From Pulicaria dysenterica (Eukaryota > Streptophyta > Magnoliopsida > Asterales > Asteraceae): DNA of 64,000 nucleotides. Of this stretch, positions 1 through 11,000 are shown in pieces (the first letter of the stretch is position 1; each line of letters starts with the position of its first letter). The translations under genes and the position numbers were made by a program. Location of the stretch: the NCBI GenBank assembly GCA_947179395.2, contig OX359289.1, positions 106,429,719 to 106,493,718 of the forward strand, written 5' to 3'. The notes under the pieces are model-generated. The model was given only the letters and a program-made list of their open reading frames with translations, searched no databases and was not told the origin of the DNA.

Positions 1-1282
1 AGCCAGCAAGACTCAAGATTATTTGTGACTTGTGACAACATATAAAGATAAATATATAATTAATTAAGAATGATGGTTTATTTGGATTTACGGTTAATCG
101 GATTGGGTTAATGAGATTTAGGTTGTTGTTCCGGTATTTTAGAGCCAAACTCTAATATAAAACATAATTTATATGAAGCCTAATACGTTAAGTAAATTGT
201 TATTTTTAACTAACTAAAATATTATAAAGTTATTAATCGAATATTGAACTACCATTTATCATTTTTTTTATTTCATTTTTCATTGGGTTATGGACGTAGT
301 ATTAAATAATCAATGGTCCAACCATGAAGCGACAGTCTAAGACCTTGACAAAATTTGTTTGCCAAAAGGCGTCAACATTGATAAAAAAAGAGCTAAAAAA
401 AGCACAACTAACTCACAGCTCGAACATGTTATAACCTTATATGATCTAGATTTATTTGAGCACCGATTAAAGATTGAGCTCAAACAAGAAGCATGAACCA
501 TCAATAAGTGAAAAACTTACACTAGATGGCGTTAGATATTGTTTTGAACTTTGGCTACAGTCACTTCATAACAAAGAAAATATTATATAATAAGTTTTAT
601 ACAAAAGAGACTCGAAATTTCTATAAACTTATTAATTTTATATAAAACTTCATCAACCAAGTATTTCTTTACTACTAAATAAAAATTTTAGCTCCTTTTT
701 TAAACCATTCAAGCTAAGTAGTACAACTACTAAATCATCTTTTATAATACTTTAAAAATAATATATACTAATATTGAGTTGAATTTAATATGCAATTAAT
801 TACATAAATCAGTTACAAAATATGTTAACCCAGAAATAGTAATGGTTAAATTTTAAATTACTTATAGTATATAATATGTAATAATTTTTATATATTTAGT
901 ATTGTACAAATTTATAATATATATTATCAAAAAACCGATTAGAGATATATATAGAATAAACTTCTAATGGTTCTTTTACGTTTCTATATTTAAAAATAAC
1001 TTTAAAATCAAGGTTTTTAAAAATATATGTTGATATCTAATTAATTATTAGTACCCTCTAATTAAAAATATATGTTGATATCTAATTAATTATTAGTACC
1101 CTCTAATTATGTTGGAAATCAAAATCATATAAGCAAAATAATAACGTCGTTTGTCAAACTTGAGTGTTTAGTTAAATTTTATTAGTATAAAGTTAACATA
1201 TTATCGATAACCATACTATTCTCACTCTAAGTTTGTTCAAAGCAATAGATTAAATTGACAATTTGTAAACGATAAAAATATT
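1..1282. other. AT-rich intergenic DNA, no gene seen
   Basis: Strongly AT-rich sequence with stops in all frames. Apart from a 45-bp direct repeat at 1019-1108, I see no coding or element structure. Confidence 0.6.
1019..1108. repeat. 45-bp direct tandem duplication
   Basis: Two adjacent identical units, 1019-1063 and 1064-1108, each containing ATATATGTTGATATCTAAT and ending in CCCTCTAATT. The lack of divergence suggests a recent duplication or slippage event. Confidence 0.9.
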
Positions 1283-2010
1283 TGTTAGAACCTAGAGGGG
1301 GGTGAATAGGTTATATACCCACTTTTTAAAGTTTTTACAAATTCTTGCAAGAAATTAAAAAGATAGAGTTAGAGAGATATCACCAATCACAAATGTTGAA
1401 CACAATGATGTATAGTAGTTCATGCAAGTGTTAACAAACTTGCACTACATCCACTCCTTGGCCTCATCCACTAATAGTTTGATCCACTAACTTCTCTCTT
1501 TGAAGATAGATATAAACCTTTTACACTTCTATTTTTCACTTATAAGAATTAACACTTCACTCTTGCAAGTAAGGTAAAGATAACCTTCATTCACTCTAAT
1601 TATAATGGCTAGAGTTGATCCTCACTTCTCTCTAATTCTATAGGCTAGAGTTGATCCTCACTTCTCTCTAATTCTATAGGCTAGAGATGATCCTCACACT
1701 ATTACAAGTATATGAAAGATTGAAGTAGTGTTTAAGCTTTGAAGGCTTTGACTCTTGCTTAGTTCTTGATCTTGAGAATTGAATGAATTATCAAATAATA
1801 TAAGCTCACAAGATATAGAGAGTATTCTGTATTTTTCAGATTGCAAGAGGTGAGTAAAACATAAGTGTTGAGTTGGTTTAAATAAGGTAAAGATGTGAGA
1901 TCACAAAACTGTCCAGACTTCCTACTGTCGAACCATGGTCGACCGTGGCTTCGACCGTCGGCCTGCTGGAAGTTTTGGGATTTCCAAATATGAACGTTGG
2001 GCTTTGACCA
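1283..2010 (+). repeat. Probable LTR fragment (TGTTAG..CCTAGAGGGGGGTG motif)
   Basis: The stretch starts TGTTAGAACCTAGAGGGGGG followed by TGAATAGG, a motif I know as a recurrent start of plant LTR retrotransposon repeats. The following sequence has a transcript-like mix of CT-rich and AT-rich blocks and no long reading frame. I could not find the matching CA end, a target duplication or a second LTR. The right border given is therefore approximate, and solo LTR is only an inference. Confidence 0.4.
1607..1697. repeat. 36-bp minisatellite, about 2.5 copies
   Basis: Units start at 1607, 1643 and 1679, each beginning GGCTAGAG(T/A)TGATCCTCAC. The first two are identical over 36 bp; the third is truncated. 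It lies inside the LTR-like stretch that starts at 1283. Confidence 0.9.
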
Positions 2011-3624
2011 AAACCATACACAACTCATTTTTACTCTAAAAATCTACTGAAAAGAAGATTTAGAAAATGTTGGTTGATCCCATACTTATTAAGTTTGAAT
2101 TTAAATACAAAAATGGAAATTTGGAAACCAATACACAAAGCACGTTGGAAGATTACCCCATTGGGAGATTCCTTTGCAAAATATGGTGTTGTATTGTTTC
2201 AAAGTGAAATTGTGTTTAGTATTTGCTTAAATGGGAAGTCTTGGATTTTATTCAACCAACCTAAATAAGTTTATAAAATATTTGTCAATTTTTATAAAAG
2301 TTTTTATAAAAATAATTTTATAAAAACTTAAACTTGTTTAGATATTTAATTTGTAAGCTCACATAATTCGAATGTATTCATGTAGGTATCTTCGGCAATG
2401 TCTTCTTCTTGAGCTTTGATCTTGAATGGTTGAAGCTTTGACGATTTGTAAAAATAATTTGTAACAAATAAATATGAATATTTATTTGCTTGAATATATA
2501 TATATATGTGTGTGTGTGTGTGCGCACATATGTTAATGTTAATAGATACAAGTATATAAACAAATTATATATTTTTATATCAACAAAAAATAATATAATT
2601 TATATTCCTATTTTTCCCAATAATATTCTTTCCTCTCATATCGTACAAGTAAAATAAAGATATACTAAACGTGGAAAGCATTTTAGTCAAATGTTGTAAG
2701 TGGATTCCTAACGTTAGAAGACAATGTTTAACAAGAGAAAAAAACATCCACTTAACATGCTTTTGTAATTGTGTAATTTATGACATCTTCAAACCTTATT
2801 ACATTGTTTTATACTTTTACTATAATATTAATTAACTTGACTAGATCAGATTATTAGAATCCTTGTGATATATATGAGTTGGTTTAAAAATTAATAAATA
2901 TAATCAATCAAATTATTAAGAGTTATTTAATTAAAAAATAACTAATAAATTAAATGGCTATAGTACCTTTATAGTCTCAGTAATTGCCAAGCTTAGTGTT
3001 TTTTGTGTAGTGAAATAGTCTATACAACCATATCTTAAAATTTAAAATAATTTAAAATAAGTAAAATTTCACAATGACAACCACTTATTTTACATTACTC
3101 TACATTAACACGTGTGTAGTAATAAAATAATGACTACGTATAAAATGATTTTAATGATTTAAGTTGTTAATGTCTAAATACAAATAAAAGATTAATTTGT
3201 GTTATCTTTATTAAATACTCGAATTCGTTTGTTTTAATAAAAATAAATCTCAATTGTCCAGTTAAATTAAAAATCCAATTTGATTTTGAAAACTTCTTTA
3301 ACTTTAATGAAGATTATTACAGATAATAATTTCATATATACCTTTATTAGAACTTAAAATATCGTATTTACTAAAATTCTATTTACACACATTATAACAT
3401 TATAAAAAATCTATTTACCAAAATTCTTAGTATTATCATATTTTATAATTATTTTAAATCCTCTTTATTATAATCAATACATAATTTTATTGTTTCTAAT
3501 TGTACCAATCATGATCAATAGTTTGTACAAAAAATAAAGATCAATGGTCATTGGGAAAATTGGTGCAAGTCCCCATTCATCTAACATCTGGTCTTGAGTC
3601 GAGATCGAACCTCATGCGATAGTC
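2011..3624. other. AT-rich intergenic DNA with a TA/TG microsatellite
   Basis: No gene recognised. At about 2493-2522 a (TA)n run passes directly into a (TG)n run. The rest is AT-rich with short frames only. The part at 3330-3500 has an AT-rich texture similar to the small Helitron near 60.3 kb, but no ends were found. Confidence 0.5.
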
Positions 3625-3829
3625 TTTTTTTTGTTTTAGAGCTGTTTGTTTGTATTCGGTTGTTTTTTAGAGTTATCTCTCCATGTGTGGAGGCCTTATC
3701 TTTAGCTTTTTGTACTCCTAGCATCTTGCTAGATCTTTTTAATAAAATTTGGGTCGTAAGGCTTGGGTGATGACAATGCTGAAGCTCTATGTCTTACGTA
3801 TCATTTCATTGCCGTTCAAAAAAAAAAAC
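3625..3829 (+). mobile_element. Possible 5'-truncated LINE 3' tail with poly(A)
   Basis: T/G-rich sequence contains the imperfect palindrome CTAGCATCTTGCTAG, followed by AATAAAAT and, downstream, GCCGTTC and a run of A at 3817-3829. This order resembles the 3' untranslated end of plant LINE retrotransposons. No reverse transcriptase frame is present upstream, so it would be a dead 5'-truncated copy. A clear target duplication was not identified. Confidence 0.4.
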
Positions 3830-4371
3830 TTCTACCATCACTTCTGCAATCATCCTCGCGTCGAAGCTTCCACCAATGGTCTAGATATTGAAGTCGTTTT
3901 TCACTAATTTTTAAATTCTCATTTATTATGTGTTCTATGATTATTTAATATTTTTATTAATGTTTAATACTTACCATTTTTAAACCAACACGTGTATAAA
4001 ACGGTCATTTAATCTAATTAATTTAAATGCATTAATATACTACCTGCTAAGGTATCTTGTATTAAAATTGAATTTGACAAGTTGAAATTGAGTTCTAATT
4101 TAGACTAAAAAATTTAAATTTATATCTCAACTTTTATAAAAATTAATGAGTAAGATTTGATAATTATAATTTTTTACCAAAATCAACTGTAAGATTATCT
4201 AAGAAATTTTATCCATATTAATCCTTTATTTATATTTACAAGATTCTTTATTTAATCAAACCTATGAATAAAATAGCATATTCGCCTCTTCCTCTAATTA
4301 TCTTTTTTACTCGAGTTTTATACAAACTTAAGAATGTATTTAGGGGATGTTTGGTTCATGGACTTGAAAAT
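3830..4371. other. Intergenic, nothing recognised
   Basis: AT-rich sequence without a gene. From about 4341 a GGGGATGTTTGGTTCATGG motif may be the left end of an older element into which the elements at 4379-5180 and 5285-5604 were inserted. Its right end is unresolved. Confidence 0.4.
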
Positions 4372-4378
4372 CCTAAGG

Positions 4379-5180
4379 TAGTGTTTGGTTTGATGGAATG
4401 TTTTTGAAGGAATTGGATTTTGGGAAGGAATTGGATTTTGAGGGATTTGGAATTTGAATCTAAATCCTTCAATGTTGTGTTTGGTAACATCAGGAAATGG
4501 AATTCACTTCCCTACCACAAACCACCATCGCCACCTACACCGCCGCCCCTACTACTGTCGCCACCTTCACCATCATCTCACTGCCGTCACCTTCACCACC
4601 ACCATCGAAAAGAATAATGAAGAAGAGAAGAAGAGGTTACCTCGTTCGAAACCCTAGATCGCCGTCGCCGTCGCCCTTTGGTCGTTGTCGAAACCCTAGA
4701 TCGCCAACACCTTACTGGTAGTCGTATGTCGAAACCCTAGATCGCCGTCGCCCTTGGTCGCCGTCAAAGAGCGATAGTCGTCGCCACCACCTTCGTATGT
4801 CGAAACCCTAGATCGATGTTGCCCTTGGTCGCCGTCGAACGCCTTTATCCGTCGCCACCACCTCACTGGTCGTCGTATGTCGAAACCCTAGATCGCCGCC
4901 GCCCTTGGTCACCGTCGAAGGCCTTTAGCCGTCGCCCTTTGGTCGCCGTCGACGACCCACCGTCGAAGCCCGTCGCCCTCTGGTCGATGTGGTATGACTT
5001 CAACTCGGGAATTTAGATTCCATGGGGTGAGGGAAGGATTTTAAATTCCATCAGTTGTAGGAATGTAATCCATCTTTCAGAATCCTTTTCCTTTCTTATT
5101 TTTGAACCAAACACATGATTTTGGTGGAATTGGATTCCAATTCCCACCAATTCCTAAGGAATCCATCAAACCAAACAGCA
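4379..5180. mobile_element. hAT-like non-autonomous DNA transposon
   Basis: The ends are inverted repeats. The left end reads TAGTGTTTGGTTTGATGGAA, and the complement of the right end reads TGCTGTTTGGTTTGATGGAT. CCTAAGG flanks both sides (4372-4378 and 5181-5187), with one further mismatched base, which fits a hAT-type 7-8 bp target duplication. No transposase frame is present. The interior (about 4640-4990) is unusually GC-rich and carries at least five copies of CGAAACCCTAGATCG with GTCGCC-rich spacers. Superfamily is inferred from the duplication length and the TA(G)NG-like end. Confidence 0.6.
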
Positions 5181-5279
5181 CCTAAGGATTCTAAATATCA
5201 TGGGATTTCAAATCCAATCAAATCTTTTGTTTGGTTCATGATGAATTTTCTAGGGCAAAGATGGTAAAAGAGTCGGCTA

Positions 5280-5609
5280 ACCTTTGTTGAGTAATGTCCC
5301 ACATCGGACGGAACGTGACTTTGTAATCTGCTTTATAAGTGTCCTGGGCTACTTCTCTCATAACCAATTGATTTTGAGTTGGAACCCCACAAACTTACAT
5401 GGTATCAGAGCAAGGTTCACCCGGACTCCACGTAACACATAAGTATCCACGTGTTAGGCTCGAAAAAAAATGTCACATGTGAGGGGGCGTGTTGAGTAAT
5501 GTCCCACATCGGACGGAACGTGACTTTGTAATCTGCTTTATAAGTGTCTTGGGCTACTCCTCTCATAACCAATTGGTTTTGAGTTGGAACCCCACAAACT
5601 TACAACCTT
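5280..5609 (+). mobile_element. Complete TRIM retroelement (115-bp LTRs)
   Basis: Two 115-bp direct repeats, 5285-5399 and 5490-5604, both start TGTTGAGTAATGTCCCACAT and end AAACTTACA. Directly after the first lies TGGTATCAGAGC (5400-5411), the usual primer-binding site complementary to initiator tRNA-Met. Before the second lies a purine-rich GTGAGGGGGCG. The flanks are a perfect 5-bp target duplication ACCTT at 5280-5284 and 5605-5609, which are included in this entry. The 90-bp interior has no coding capacity. All hallmarks of a terminal-repeat retrotransposon in miniature are visible, so the call is firm; the family name is not known to me. Confidence 0.93.
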
Positions 5610-5908
5610 CACCTCACCTTCACAACTTAATTGGCTCGGATACAGGATACCAGACGCTGAAGGGTGATGACAGCAGAGGCGGGCGTGGTGAAGCGCGACG
5701 GGGAAGAGGCGGTAAAGCACGACGGGGCAGAGGCGGTGAAGTGCGATGGCGAAGGAGGTGGATTCGATGAAGGGTGACGACAGAGGAGGCGGAGTTGGTG
5801 AAGGGCGAAGATTGTGGCAGTAAAGGGCGACGGTGGCGGAGGCAGAATCAGTGAAGGGTGGATATGGGATGACCATAGGACTAAACAAAACACCATTGTC
5901 AATCAACC
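5605..5908. other. GC-rich remainder of the nested element cluster
   Basis: G/A-rich tandem-like sequence (GGCGGTGAAG-type units at 5660-5850) on the right of the TRIM. It is interrupted at 5909 by the solo LTR and resumes at 7586 (CAACCTGCGAGTG). It reads as low-complexity element interior; the open frames on either strand are compositional. Confidence 0.5.
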
Positions 5909-7590
5909 TGTAACACCCTGAGAAAGGGCCTAGCAGTGTAGGCTTGTACCTTGTGTTCTCGCGTTTGTATAGTGACTTTAAGTGAATTGATTAAGTGTTT
6001 TGTGTGATTAACGTGTCTTGTGTTAATTAATGTGATTACGTGAAAAGTGTCAAACGTGTCAAAAAGTGATGTCGTGTTATACGGTTTCGCGTAATGATTC
6101 CGTAGATATCCCCGTTGGTTAAAACGGGATGACGTGTGTCAAGTTGTAAGTTAAAAGGGGAAACAAAATACCCCGTTGTTTAAATTAAACAACCAAGGTC
6201 GGTTGTTTGGGATCTTATCCCCTGACTATGCCAAAACACACACACACATACTCAAATACGTTTAAACACATACACACTCAAGCTCTCTCAACTTTGTGAA
6301 GAAGAAATCATCAAAAGCTTGTAAATTTCGATTGTGGCTACTGATTCAAGTGTTAAATTAGTGCTACTTCATCATCCTTGTAAATAATTCTTGTAAAAAC
6401 CTAGTTTTATGTTCTTGAAGAAGATACACCAAAGTGATGGTGTAGATGATGTTCTAGTGGTGTATAATTATGTTCTAAGTGTTGTTGTTGTGTTCAAATG
6501 TGTTTACAAGTGCCTAAGGATGTTAAACAACATGTACAAACGATTAGATAACCAAGCCTGAACCTAATGTGTTAGGTGATTCGGACGACTCAGTGTGTTC
6601 TTGGGATTCCCGGATCCATATATGCCTCCTGTGATATCGAGGTGAGTACCTGTTTCCCATGAGACTCAGTAAGTAGGGTTATTGTGTGCCTGTGATATGT
6701 GCCATGTGTATATATGTGAACGCGCGAGGTATGACGTTATATAGTGATACAGGGATATAGTGATACAGTGACATAGTGTTATAAGTGATATCATGTGATA
6801 TAAATTGTGATATATGATACGCATGCGTACTGTGGTCCCTATGGGTCAAACGTGTTTATGATTCCTGTCCGAACAGACGCAGTGGTTGAGGTCAGTTTGC
6901 TAACACGGCTGGATCCTTGAGTGTTTTTCGGGATCAACGGTACTCGATTGAGTTTTCCGGGTTAAAGGTTCTGCAGGCCGCCGTTCCTCGACATACAGTG
7001 GGGATCTTGGTCTATGATCAGATCCAAACAGAGTCCTAGTGACTCAAACGTGATGGTGGGCTGCTCTTCGCTCCCCCACCGATGCGGTTGGTTGTAACTG
7101 ATTCCCCAGCTCGGATCGTTGAGCCAGGCTAGCTACCTCACAAGATATGATCCCGCTGACATGTCGGCGCACCGCTATGTGATAGCTTAGCTTTGTGTGC
7201 CATATTGTGACGTGATAACATGCTTATTGGTGCTTATGTGATATCTGTACTCACTAGCTAGTGTAGCTAATGGTTCGTGATATTTTCCTTTTCGCAGGTT
7301 AGTGATCAGATGGCCTGACGAGGTGGGTTGCTTTGGGTAGTGTTATTGTATATCTTTTGGAACACTTGTTTGTTATCTCTGATATTGTATGGCGATGGTC
7401 GGTGCGTAGTGGTAACACTGGCTTGATTTTTGGGACTTGGCTTGATTTAATGTTCTTAATCGCCAAGTCGGTAAACTGTACTTAATATGTAAACAGTGGT
7501 TTGTTCCGCTGCAAACCTTTCGTGTAAATAAGTTTAAAAAGTTTTAATTTCCGCAAATTTTAAGCTTGTGAAACCCGGTGTTACACAACC
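5904..7590 (+). mobile_element. Solo LTR, 1677 bp, with CAACC target duplication
   Basis: Starts TGTAACACCCTGAGAAAGGG at 5909 and ends AAACCCGGTGTTACA at 7585. It is flanked by a perfect 5-bp duplication CAACC (5904-5908 and 7586-7590). No open frame of note and no second copy of the sequence is present in the window, so it is a solo LTR left by LTR-LTR recombination. TGTAACACCC starts are common in plant Ty3/gypsy LTRs, but the superfamily is inferred. Confidence 0.88.
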
Positions 7591-8074
7591 TGCGAGTGTG
7601 AGGTTTTTACGGGTTATCTAACCCGTTTCTCTCTCCTCGCTCTCTCTTTTTCACTTCATCTCTTTATGTTTTTTATTACTATTATTTTTATAAAAATGGA
7701 GAAGAGTTATGTGACATTATTATGGATTTTGTGGGTTGGATGAGAACGGTGTAACAAAGTTAGAAAGATGAAATAAAAGAGAGCATGTGCTGATGATGGG
7801 TTTAACGGACGGATAGTTAGACCATGAGCTACTGAGCTCCATTATTTATTAATTTCCCAAATTTGGTCATATAAGTCCCAACCATAAGCTCATCCCCTGA
7901 TTCATATTTCCAGTCTACATTGAATTCACCTTGAAGGGCAATTTCGTCCTCTACCTTAAACCCACACACATACCCACACGTCCCCCATACTCTTTACTCA
8001 CACCTGCAACTGCAAGCTCAGATTCAACAAAAAACTAGAGAGAGAAACAGATATTTTTAGACAGAGAGAGAGTC
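7591..8074 (+). promoter_or_regulatory. Upstream region and 5' leader of the tetraspanin gene
   Basis: CATATAAG near 7870 is a possible TATA element. The sequence after about 7960 is C/A-rich and then GA-rich (AGAGAGAGAGTC just before the ATG), typical of a plant 5' untranslated leader. The leader is unusually close to the solo LTR, whose right edge is about 485 bp from the start codon. The start site of transcription cannot be fixed from sequence. Confidence 0.4.
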
Positions 8075-11000
8075 ATGAGAACAAGCAACCATCTGATTGG
8101 CCTCCTAAATTTCCTCACTTTCCTCCTCTCAATCCCCATTCTCGGCGGAGGCATATGGCTGAGCACGAGGGCCAACAACTCCGACTGCATGAGCTTTCTC
8201 CAGTGGCCGTTAATCGTCATCGGCGTCTCCATCATGGTCGTCTCACTCGCCGGAATCGCCGGAGCGTGCTACCGGAACACCTTCCTCATGTATCTCTATC
8301 TATGGGCTATGTTCGTCATTATCGCTGTGTTAATCGGGTTCATCATATTCGCCTACGCCGTCACCGATAAAGGATCTGGTCGACCCGTAATGAACCGGGT
8401 TTACCCGGATTACTACCTGCAGGACTATTCGGGTTGGCTCAAGGATCGGGTCGCCAGTGATAGCTATTGGGGCAAAATCAGATCCTGTATTCATGATTCG
8501 AAAGCGTGTGCAAAAACGGGTCGGGTCGTTGGTGGGTATCCGGAGACTGCAGATATGTATTACCTTCGAAAGCTTAATCCTATTCAGGTGAGTGCCAACT
8601 CATTTCTTCCATCTTTAAATAAAGAATACAATTTGATTAAATCTTTTTTATAAGAACATATAAATTTATTAAAATAATTTTAACTTTTTAAATTTACAAT
8701 TGCTAGATGTTTCATTTATAATCAAAATTTAATTAAATTAACGGAAAAATAATATATGCTGTTAACAATACTGGTGTTGTTGCACGCGTAACATGTAAAT
8801 AAAATGTGTGTACAACAAGATTTAATTTATGTGAGTTCGATAACATATATCATTTTCTTATTTATATATCTTTTTGATTTAATATTTAAAAGTTACTATT
8901 TTGATTGTGATTTTTTATTTTTTATCATGATAAATTAGTCATAATCTGTATGGGAATTAAGATGAATGCCGTGGGAATGTTCAGAAACGAACAGTTAATT
9001 TTGCTAATTATTATACGGGTAAGAATCATTACATGTTTGAGTCAAACATGACCTATTATGTTTCCTCAAAAACATGAGAGTGCTCCCTACAAAGGGAACC
9101 AATTATTGACTAATATAAGGGACTCACTCTCATGTTTATGAGAAAGATATTTGATTTTTCCACTTATAAATTTGATTCATCCACTAAAGGTACAACACAT
9201 TTGAAGCTATGTTACAAGTTAGTGAAACATAAGTTTGTAGTGGATGAATCAACTTTATAAGTGGAAATATCATCTCCGTACGAGAAAACATGATGGGTCA
9301 TGTTTGACTCAAACATGAGAGGATCCTCACTCTTATTATATATATAATAATAATATTATTAGTAATAGTATTTATTATTTGCTTAGTATAAACGTATACA
9401 AATATGAAATATTGAATTTCGAGGAAACTGAGTTTTGTGTTGGATACAATATCGACAACCTCTGAATCTGCGCATTTAAAATTCAAAAGGTCGGTAACAA
9501 ACGAAATTTATAATGAATTAAAGTGCTACTTTCATTGAATTAAGAAAATTTGTGTCTTAAAATATATATATGTTATTATATTAGGTTCTTGGTTTTTCCG
9601 GGAACAGAGATGACTTTGTATCGTTTAATATCGAGGGGATGTCTTTGGTTGCATCCTAGATGCTTTACTAGGTTTATTGGTTAAGGTTTTTCTTATTATT
9701 ACTTAAGTTTAAGCTTAGAGGTGATTTTATTAGTGAGATATATGTTTTTTTATTAGAGTTTACGTCATTAAAATGTATCTAAATTGTTATGTATTTTTAT
9801 TATGTGTATCGAACTTTAAAGTTTCTATTGTGTGTATCAATCTTTTAATTTGTTGCTATTGTGTATGTAGTTTGTTTATATAAAAAAGAAAAAAAACTTA
9901 CAAGTTTAGTACATACAATAAAAATTTTAATATACACAATACCGACAAATTGAAAGTTATATATATAGTAGAAAATTTTTAAGTCCGATAGATACAATAA
10001 CAAAACATGACAAGTTAGATACATTTCGGTAAAACAAACCATTTTTATTATCAGTCAGAAAGTATATTTTGTATTTAGATAAAACTTTATTATTTTACAA
10101 CCGATATGAGAGTATATAACGAGATACTTTGATTACTTTATCTCATTTATCTTTTTAGTATCAGATCACTTTCGGTTTCTCGTTAACTTTATCTCATTGA
10201 CAAATTAACAAAATAACCACCAATTCACCCTTCTCCTATTTTTATTCTTAGATATTTTTATTTAAAAATGGAAAGGAAAGAGGAGAGGTGATTTTTTGGT
10301 GTTTCCATTTTCCAACCATCACCAAAGCAACTTAGTATGGCCGATGGAAGGGACGGTGTTCCTTTGGCATAAGAGCCCTATTCAACGACGAGACTGAACA
10401 ACCATTCTGTCCGGTCTTGTATAATGGTATTAAACTTTTGAACATTGTTAAGATGTATACTAAAAGATGCACGTAATGGAAATTTTCTATAGGTGTTTTG
10501 CCATCAAAGATACTATTTTTAACATTTTTCTTAAGTTTGAGAACTTAGAATAAATGAAAACTAGCAAAATATATGTAGTATAGCATATAAACGTGAAATA
10601 TGTAGTATAGCGATTTAAACATAGTGGACTAAATTAATATTAATCAACATAATACACTGGTTATTTTTTGTATTTTCAGCCAATTAGCACTTGTAATATA
10701 TTAATATGAAATGAAATGGATTCAATTATATAATTCAAACTCTTTCATGAGTGGTGTGGTGTCTTAGAGGAGAACAAAAAATATCATGATTATGGTCACT
10801 AAACCTTCATTTTTTTTAGCTAGTTAATTACCGAGTGTTTTGATAAAAAGATCCATTGTTTAAATTAACAAAAACTTTAATGCTTTGAATTAAGAAAAAG
10901 AAATTTAATAATTCAAATAGACAATTGGGAGGAGATTTTACTATTTGCTATATTAAAATAGAAAGATCATTTACCTATAAGAAGTTCATTAATATAAAGA

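Noticed and set aside
1607..1697. Regular 36-bp repeats resembling a CRISPR array
   Set aside because: The units are adjacent with no unique spacers, in a plant nuclear context; this is a minisatellite.
4420..5016. Several overlapping open frames in different registers
   Set aside because: They arise from GC-rich tandem repeats inside the hAT-like element; all frames are open because of composition, not coding.
5538..5906. 122-codon minus-strand frame
   Set aside because: Repetitive composition overlapping a TRIM LTR, with no recognisable domain.
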